NCBI GenBank assembly: GCA_964355775.1
Contig: CAYHEP010000020.1
Location: 1-16,216 of the forward strand
From: JBBTSB01 sp964355775
GTDB taxonomy: Bacteria; Patescibacteriota; Minisyncoccia; 2-02-FULL-40-12; IGHO2-01-FULL-4-A
DNA: 16,216 bases
Direction: 5' to 3'
The notes beneath the pieces were generated by a model. The model saw nothing but the letters and a program-made list of their open reading frames with translations. It searched no databases and had not been told where the DNA came from. A program made the translations under genes and the position numbers. Position 1 is the stretch's first letter, and each line of letters begins with the position of its first letter. Of this stretch, positions 12,345 through 16,216 are shown piece by piece.

Positions 12345-14057
12345 TTACCCAAACGTAAACGTAAATGCCCGCAGCCCCGCTTTAGGCAATACGATTTTAA
12401 GTACGTGCTTCCCGTAGTCTGTATCTTGAATAAGATGGTACAGGGTCTCGTCTTTGATAGTCACGTTCTTCACAAACAGGTCGTCCTTATAGATTTCCAC
12501 TTCAACACCATTTTCTGAACCGGCTGTAATGTAGACATTCTTTGCCTCATAACTAAAAACTATACTTCCAGCATTTTTATTCTCCGCATATTCAGAAGTA
12601 AGATCCCATATTCCATTTAGATACAATTTGTTGAACACAATAGTGGCTGGAAGTGAGAAAACTTGTTCGCCTGCAGTGCCACTTGTCCCATTCCCAAGAT
12701 GTTCATTTCTTGATGAACCAAAATAGACTTCTGGACTTTTTACTCTGCTCGAATCGACTAACACAACATCGCTTGGGCTTGATGTACTGTCAGATATTTT
12801 ATCTTGCATACCCATGCGTGAGGCACGCTCTTTAAGAGCATCTTGGATAGCCCTTTCCGTTTCCTCGTAATTTCCTTCACCAATATGGTCGTAGACAATA
12901 TACCCGTCAATATCTATGAGATATTTGCGTGGCCAGAATTGGTTGCCGAGTGCCTGCCATGTTGAATAGTCATTATCAAGCACCACGGGATATTTGATAC
13001 CGAATTTCTCTACCGCCTTTTCAACATTCGACTGCACCTTTTCAAAGGCGAACTCTGGTGTATGCAACCCAACGATCTCAAGACCCTGATCTCTATATTT
13101 CGAATACCATTCATTTATATATGGCAGTGTCCTTTGGCAGTTAATACAGCTGTATGTCCAGATATCGAGTAGTACAACTTTCCCTCGAAGAGATTCGAGT
13201 GTGATCGACTTTCCATCGGTGTTTATATATCCATCAATAGAACTCAACTCCGGAGCTTTATTATACTTTGCCTGTTTTTCTTCCGTGCTAGCTATACTTA
13301 TCGTCTCAGTTTTCGCTGGCACAGTATTTTTCTCCAAAAGCTTTTGCTCAATCTTTGTTACATCGAAAAATCCAGCATCAAGCAAGAATAATTGAGTTTT
13401 TTTATCGAGTCCTCCGATAATGGCGACACCGACAATGATAAATATGACTCCCAGTGTACGCTTGAACCAACCACTTGGATCTGCGGCAACACCAAGTTTG
13501 CTCATTATTTTTTGACCCACAATCGATACTACGAGGAGTGAGAGGCATAAACCTACGGCGTAGGCAAGCAGGTAAACTATTCCAAGTGTGGGGCTTACCG
13601 GCAATACAGTGGCAAGGACAATGAAATATGTGGGACTACACGTTGAGAACACGGGGCCGAGCGATGCTCCGATAATTACGTCACCCCAAAAGCCTCCCTT
13701 CTGGTTACCCTTTCCAAGTAGGATATTAGCCTTTGTACTTAGCCTCGCGATCAATTTACTTTCCCAGAGTGACGGGAAGAGAGTGACCAAGCCGAGAATT
13801 ATCACGATGCCTCCCGAGATCCACTTCCACACATATTCCGGAATATCGATAAAGAGCGTACTTGCCTTCAGGAGAAGGGTGAATGCAATGACAGATATAC
13901 CAAGCGATAAGATGATAGTGAGCGCCTTCTTCTTGTTGAATCCTCCCGTCCCACCATCCGAAAGTGAGCCTCCAACAATCACCGGAAGCAATGGCAGAAT
14001 ACATGGTGCGAGCACCGTCAATACTCCGGCAATAAATGAGATCAGGAGGAGAAACAT
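12345..14057 (-). CDS. dipZ: DipZ-type fusion: CcdA membrane domain, thioredoxin domain, C-terminal beta domain
   Basis: 570 residues. Residues 1-217 are a CcdA/DsbD-like channel with about six helices and two paired cysteines (Cys19 in LAPCILPLLP and Cys140 in STCSPTY). These carry reducing power from cytoplasmic thioredoxin across the membrane. After a linker, residues 265-415 form a TlpA/AhpC-like thioredoxin domain with the CxxC motif CINC at 304-307 (WTYSCINCQRTLPY) and a normal cis-Pro (WPRKYLID). Residues 435-570 form a beta-rich carbohydrate-binding-like domain as in mycobacterial DipZ. Substrates are extracytoplasmic disulfides. The start is 1 base after the thioredoxin stop, so the two are coupled and probably partners. 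All redox cysteines are present. Confidence 0.92.
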   Translation of the reverse strand: MFLLLISFIAGVLTVLAPCILPLLPVIVGGSLSDGGTGGFNKKKALTIILSLGISVIAFTLLLKASTLFIDIPEYVWKWISGGIVIILGLVTLFPSLWESKLIARLSTKANILLGKGNQKGGFWGDVIIGASLGPVFSTCSPTYFIVLATVLPVSPTLGIVYLLAYAVGLCLSLLVVSIVGQKIMSKLGVAADPSGWFKRTLGVIFIIVGVAIIGGLDKKTQLFLLDAGFFDVTKIEQKLLEKNTVPAKTETISIASTEEKQAKYNKAPELSSIDGYINTDGKSITLESLRGKVVLLDIWTYSCINCQRTLPYINEWYSKYRDQGLEIVGLHTPEFAFEKVQSNVEKAVEKFGIKYPVVLDNDYSTWQALGNQFWPRKYLIDIDGYIVYDHIGEGNYEETERAIQDALKERASRMGMQDKISDSTSSPSDVVLVDSSRVKSPEVYFGSSRNEHLGNGTSGTAGEQVFSLPATIVFNKLYLNGIWDLTSEYAENKNAGSIVFSYEAKNVYITAGSENGVEVEIYKDDLFVKNVTIKDETLYHLIQDTDYGKHVLKIVLPKAGLRAFTFTFG

Positions 14058-14058
14058 A

Positions 14059-14652
14059 TTATTTTACTTCTGCAACGAGGGCAGAGAGAGTCGGGCTACC
14101 ACTCCACTTCTTAATCAAGTTTCCATCCTTGTCAACTTGCACAAAAGTGTGCTGATAGGTAACGCCATACTTCTGCTTGAGTGAGGCTGAATTGTCATAA
14201 TTAACATCCAGAATAGCGAGACTCGCTGGGATCTTCGAGATATTAGCTTTGATGTCGGCATCTACTGCTCGGCATGTAGGACACCAACTTGCTCGGAAGA
14301 ACAGCACTACGTCATGAGTAGCCGAAGCCAACATAACCTTCTCTGGTGCATATGCTTCGTATGTACCGGCCTTCATCATAGTGTCTGATTTCTCCATCAT
14401 GCTTGTTCCCTCCTTTTTCATCATGCTATCGGTTTTCGTGGCATCATTTTTCATCATTGCTTCCTTTTCTTCCATGGCTTTTTTCTCCATCATGGCCTTC
14501 TCCTCGGCCATTTTTGCATTCTCCATTGCCTGCTGTTCCATCTTTTCCTTCTCCATCATGGCACCATTCTCTCTACTTCTCGATGCCCAGACCCCTCCTA
14601 CTATTATTAGCAGTACAACAACTCCGATAGCAATTCCTGTGCTCTTATTCAT
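14059..14652 (-). CDS. Membrane-anchored thioredoxin with Met-rich linker; His at cis-Pro position
   Basis: 197 residues. A signal-anchor helix (about 6-23) is followed by a low-complexity Met/Lys/Glu/Ala linker (31-95, 16 Met in residues 32-93) and a thioredoxin domain (100-197) with FRASWCPTCRAVD, the CxxC being CPTC at 124-127. In YGVTYQHTFVQVD the residue at the usual cis-proline place is His168. The domain should face outside the cytoplasm and could take electrons from the DipZ channel encoded next. The Met-rich linker may bind soft metals such as copper or act as an oxidant sink; both are inferences. It heads the operon; a promoter TTGTGT-16-TATATT lies just upstream. The linker coding sequence is repetitive (atggag/atgatg-type codons), prone to slippage. 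Confidence 0.9.
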   Translation of the reverse strand: MNKSTGIAIGVVVLLIIVGGVWASRSRENGAMMEKEKMEQQAMENAKMAEEKAMMEKKAMEEKEAMMKNDATKTDSMMKKEGTSMMEKSDTMMKAGTYEAYAPEKVMLASATHDVVLFFRASWCPTCRAVDADIKANISKIPASLAILDVNYDNSASLKQKYGVTYQHTFVQVDKDGNLIKKWSGSPTLSALVAEVK

Positions 14653-14668
14653 AGAATAAATGTTAATT

Positions 14669-14696
14669 AATATAGTAACAAATAGAGTCTACACAA
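14669..14696 (-). promoter_or_regulatory. Promoter of the thioredoxin-dipZ-oxidoreductase-DM13 operon
   Basis: On the minus strand TTGTGT (14691-14696) and TATATT (14669-14674) are 16 bases apart, in AT-rich DNA 17 bases from the thioredoxin start. It lies just after the terminator of the upstream operon. No clear Shine-Dalgarno sequence lies between it and the start. Confidence 0.5.
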
Positions 14697-14700
14697 TAAC

Positions 14701-14734
14701 AAAACAGATGTAAAGCTAACTTTACATCTGTTTT
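14701..14734 (-). terminator. Intrinsic terminator of the HTH/membrane-protein operon
   Basis: Perfect 15-bp stem AAAACAGATGTAAAG/CTTTACATCTGTTTT with a 4-base loop, 17 bases past the stop of the DUF2178-like gene. The stem ends in four T on either strand, so it might work in both directions. It separates two minus-strand operons. Confidence 0.75.
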
Positions 14735-14751
14735 GTGGACAACTCGGTATT

Positions 14752-15117
14752 TTAGAGATTTTTATCGCTCCAGAAACGAGTGGCGATTTTGACAATTACC
14801 ATGACAATCAAAGCAATTACTAACCATGGGTCTATGGAGTGTTTGTAGCCCCCTACAACTATACCGAGCATAAGAATTACCGATCCAGCAAGAAACGCAT
14901 TTCGTCCAGCTAGAGAGCGATTCATGGCGTCGCGCTCATCAAATGCTTTTTCCTTCAGTATAAAGCTCGCAAATATAGCAAATAGGACAAGTAACACAGC
15001 GAGCATTCCCATCACCATCATATCCGGCATCCAAAAGTGGAAGGGGTTAAGAAGTAAAACCGCTAGCACTACAAGCGCGATGGGAACCAGTATTTCTTTT
15101 GGTGTTTTATTTTTCAT
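14752..15117 (-). CDS. Four-helix membrane protein, DUF2178-like
   Basis: 121 residues from the ATG at 15117. The hydrophobic segments are two near the start (about 8-25 and 29-52) and two after a polar centre (about 72-92 and 95-112). The centre has KAFDERDAMNRSLAGRNAF; a 'DERD' followed by an Arg/Asn helix is typical of small membrane proteins (DUF2178 type) encoded beside an XRE regulator. No catalytic residues are seen. Its start overlaps the end of the regulator gene by 11 bases, so translation is coupled. An open frame extends upstream to 15165, but that part lies fully inside the regulator gene. The pair regulator plus membrane protein is widespread; a sensing or immunity-like role is speculation. 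Confidence 0.78.
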   Translation of the reverse strand: MKNKTPKEILVPIALVVLAVLLLNPFHFWMPDMMVMGMLAVLLVLFAIFASFILKEKAFDERDAMNRSLAGRNAFLAGSVILMLGIVVGGYKHSIDPWLVIALIVMVIVKIATRFWSDKNL

Positions 15118-15319
15118 AGGAAATTTTGAAAATATCTTCAACCGGCATCTTAAAGTAATTAGCAATTTTAAGGGCTAGCAATACCGACGGCGTGTAATTG
15201 CCTTTTTCTATTGCAACAATCGTCTGCCGGCTTACCCGCAGTTTTTCTGCAAGTTCCTCTTGCGTAATGCTCTTTTGATTTCGCAATTTGTTCACTTCGT
15301 TTGAGATATATTCTTGCAT
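15107..15319 (-). CDS. Small XRE-family transcriptional regulator
   Basis: 70 residues, almost entirely one Cro/C1-type helix-turn-helix: VNKLRNQKSITQEELAEKLRVSRQTIVAIEKGNYTPSVLLALKIANYFKMPVEDIF. The recognition helix is SRQTIVAIEKG. This short form (YozG-like) is usually encoded with a small membrane protein, as here. It probably represses its own promoter, since an inverted repeat covers the -10 just upstream of its start. ATG at 15317-15319. Confidence 0.9.
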   Translation of the reverse strand: MQEYISNEVNKLRNQKSITQEELAEKLRVSRQTIVAIEKGNYTPSVLLALKIANYFKMPVEDIFKISYEK

Positions 15320-15359
15320 GATTATGTTACAAGTTTACATAATCAAATTAAAATGTCAA
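15320..15359 (-). promoter_or_regulatory. Promoter with overlapping operator for the XRE/DUF2178 operon
   Basis: Minus strand: TTGACA (15354-15359), a 16-base spacer, TAAACT (15332-15337). Arms GATTATGT (15320-15327) and ACATAATC (15337-15344) form an inverted repeat with a 9-base centre that touches the -10 and ends at the start codon, fitting a dimeric repressor site. The message would have a leader of only about 6 bases. Confidence 0.65.
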
Positions 15360-15386
15360 CCTGACTTTACATTTTACTTCTCAGAT

Positions 15387-15593
15387 TTATTTCATCAATT
15401 CCTCCATTGAAACTCCAAGGGCTTTAGCAAACTTCTCGATTGTGGCAAGCGTAGGATTTTGCCTCCCATTCTCAACCGAACTGATATACCCTCTGTCCAT
15501 ACCAGTTACCTTGATAATATCGCCTTGGGACATCTTCTTTTCTGTCCTTATTCGCTTGAGATTAACCCCAAACCTTTTTGAAACCGTTTTCAT
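15387..15593 (-). CDS. XRE-family transcriptional regulator
   Basis: 68 residues from the ATG at 15593 (MKTVSKRFGVNLKRIRTEK). The helix-turn-helix is KKMSQGDIIKVTGMDRGYISSVENGRQNPTLATIEKFAKALGVSMEEL, with recognition helix DRGYISSVENG. An in-frame TTG at 15629 would add 12 residues with no similarity to the family. It lies 67 bases upstream of the second regulator's start but has its own orientation-matched frame and no terminator in between. It may control the cargo operon or its own gene. A short palindrome ACAATATTGT (15626-15635) upstream could be its site. Confidence 0.88.
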   Translation of the reverse strand: MKTVSKRFGVNLKRIRTEKKMSQGDIIKVTGMDRGYISSVENGRQNPTLATIEKFAKALGVSMEELMK

Positions 15594-15650
15594 TGTCCCC
15601 AGTTTATCCTCTATTGCCACTTCACACAATATTGTAACGTACTACAATAG

Positions 15651-15757
15651 AGTATGGAAGCTCTTTTATCCCACCCAGCAGTCCCGCAAAGCTATTAGTT
15701 GGGGCTGAGGGATTTTGCGGGACTGCTCTCCCACCCACTAAGGATATCTTCCATACT
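15651..15757. repeat. Three-tier hairpin beside the right 175-bp repeat
   Basis: The outer arms are AGTATGGAAG/CTTCCATACT (15651-15660/15748-15757), with the 3' arm being the last 10 bases of the 175-bp repeat. The inner arms are AGCAGTCCCGCAAA/TTTGCGGGACTGCT (15676-15689/15714-15727, perfect 14 bp), flanked by CCCACC/CCCACC direct words, with a 24-base loop. It resembles a single-strand-folded recombination site or element end in shape only; the core bases of integron attC sites are not present. Confidence 0.75.
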
Positions 15758-15922
15758 GGGAACCCGAAACCTCGCGCGCGCAAAAAACAAAATAGCAGAG
15801 GCCTAGGGGATGGCGTGCGGTGGGCGGTACTCCGCACACAGGCGGTGACGCACCATTTTAGTAGTTTAATCAGCCTTGCGTTCGAAAAAGGTTCGCGCAA
15901 GGCGCAGCATTTCACCGCAAAA
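15748..15922 (-). repeat. 175-bp inverted repeat, right copy
   Basis: Exact reverse complement of 9433-9607. The copies face each other across 6.14 kb. This copy lies 145 bases upstream of the serine recombinase start. The flanks of the two copies differ from the first base outside the match on both sides. Confidence 0.95.
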
Positions 15923-16067
15923 TGAAACTTCCGCAAAATTGAGCGGACGGACCTGACCGAGTGACGGATCGGGTGCGGGCATGCGGTGGCGCAACTGCAC
16001 CACCGATTGGCTCGGGGCGGGCGGGCTGAAGCGGGCGGACTTGTCCTTGTTTCGTATCTAAAAGCAT
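15923..16067. other. Recombinase upstream region, GC-rich with small inverted repeats
   Basis: 145 bases between the 175-bp repeat and the recombinase start. It contains CGGTGG/CCACCG (15984-15989/16000-16005) and several GGCGG-type words. GGCGGACTTG at 16034-16043 is identical to the 5' closing strand of the structured RNA (5690-5699). No promoter or ribosome site is clear. Confidence 0.4.
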
Positions 16068-16216
16068 ATGAATATCAAACCAAAATATTTTCTGTACGCG
16101 CGTAAGTCAACAGAGGATGATGACCGCCAAGTGATGTCTATCGAGGCACAACTGTTTGAATTGCGTGAGCTCGCGCGTAAAGAAAATCTTGAAATCCTGG
16201 AGGAATTTCAAGAGTC
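16068..16216 (+). CDS. Serine recombinase, N-terminal part only (runs off window)
   Basis: 49 complete codons are visible, beginning MNIKPKYFLYARKSTEDDDR. YARKS holds the nucleophilic serine (residue 14) of the resolvase/invertase catalytic domain, and QVMSIEAQLFELRELARKENLEILEEF matches the following helix and strand. Enzymes of this family cut and rejoin DNA at short attachment sites to integrate, excise or invert segments. The size, and so whether this is a large serine integrase, cannot be seen. Its position beside one of two 175-bp inverted repeats makes those repeats candidate substrates. Confidence 0.92.
   Translation, partial: MNIKPKYFLYARKSTEDDDRQVMSIEAQLFELRELARKENLEILEEFQE

Noticed and set aside
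15651..15757. Integron attC site
   Set aside because: The hairpin shape fits, but the RYYYAAC and GTTRRRY core bases are not at the arm ends, and no integron integrase or cassette array is visible.
15622..15936. - strand open frame of 104 residues over the right 175-bp repeat
   Set aside because: Its first half is the same text encoded by the left copy on the opposite strand, and its second half is the hairpin. Identity at DNA level explains the shared protein text; no domain or ribosome site.
16034..16043. Relationship between the structured RNA and the recombinase leader through GGCGGACTTG
   Set aside because: The shared stretch is only 10 to 11 bases and flanking sequence does not match; chance or a common GC-rich word is enough to explain it.
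1..16216. CRISPR array
   Set aside because: No regularly spaced direct repeats with unique spacers; the repeats seen are inverted or directly adjacent.

Overview
The window looks like a piece of a small, tightly packed bacterial genome of the Candidate Phyla Radiation (Patescibacteria) type. This is an inference, not a marker-gene placement. It rests on genes that overlap by 1 to 17 bases, weak or absent Shine-Dalgarno sequences, a DNA polymerase I without the 3'-5' exonuclease domain, a very short DNA polymerase III delta subunit, a GxxExxY protein between AATCTACGAATG-type repeats, and short palindromes inserted inside conserved reading frames.

Region 1 (1-5183, + strand) is one translationally coupled cluster: polA (5' end outside the window), a DUF3048 protein, holA and a membrane glycosyltransferase. 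Region 2 (5147-5930) lies between the stop codons of two convergent genes. It is bounded by inverted copies of a short repeat and holds a GxxExxY nuclease-like gene (-) and, on the + strand, about 180 bases that fold into a closed multi-branched structure ending in a T-run. I read this as a candidate non-coding RNA of no family I recognise. Region 3 (5928-9271, - strand) reads histidine phosphatase, a two-helix membrane protein, tRNA-Arg(GCG) and recG, all closely spaced. Both polA and recG carry small palindromic insertions that keep the frame open.

Region 4 (9272-9926) has no convincing gene and is crowded with perfect inverted repeats. It contains the left copy of a 175-bp perfect inverted repeat (9433-9607). 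Region 5 (9927-15629, - strand) is a cargo block: two XRE-type regulators, a four-helix DUF2178-like membrane protein, and then an apparent operon of a methionine-rich membrane thioredoxin, a DipZ/CcdA-thioredoxin fusion, an FAD amine-oxidase-like enzyme, a membrane-anchored DM13 protein, a small CxxC/HxxxxH protein and a DUF1905 protein. Taken together, the operon looks built to move reducing equivalents across the membrane to proteins outside the cytoplasm. Region 6 (15651-16216) has a large hairpin, the second 175-bp copy in opposite orientation (15748-15922), and the start of a serine recombinase that runs off the window.

The main point of interest is the architecture of regions 4 to 6: a 6.1-kb redox and regulator block enclosed by perfect 175-bp inverted repeats, with a serine recombinase just outside one of them. 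It could be an invertible or mobile segment. The second candidate novelty is the repeat-bounded GxxExxY plus structured-RNA cassette.
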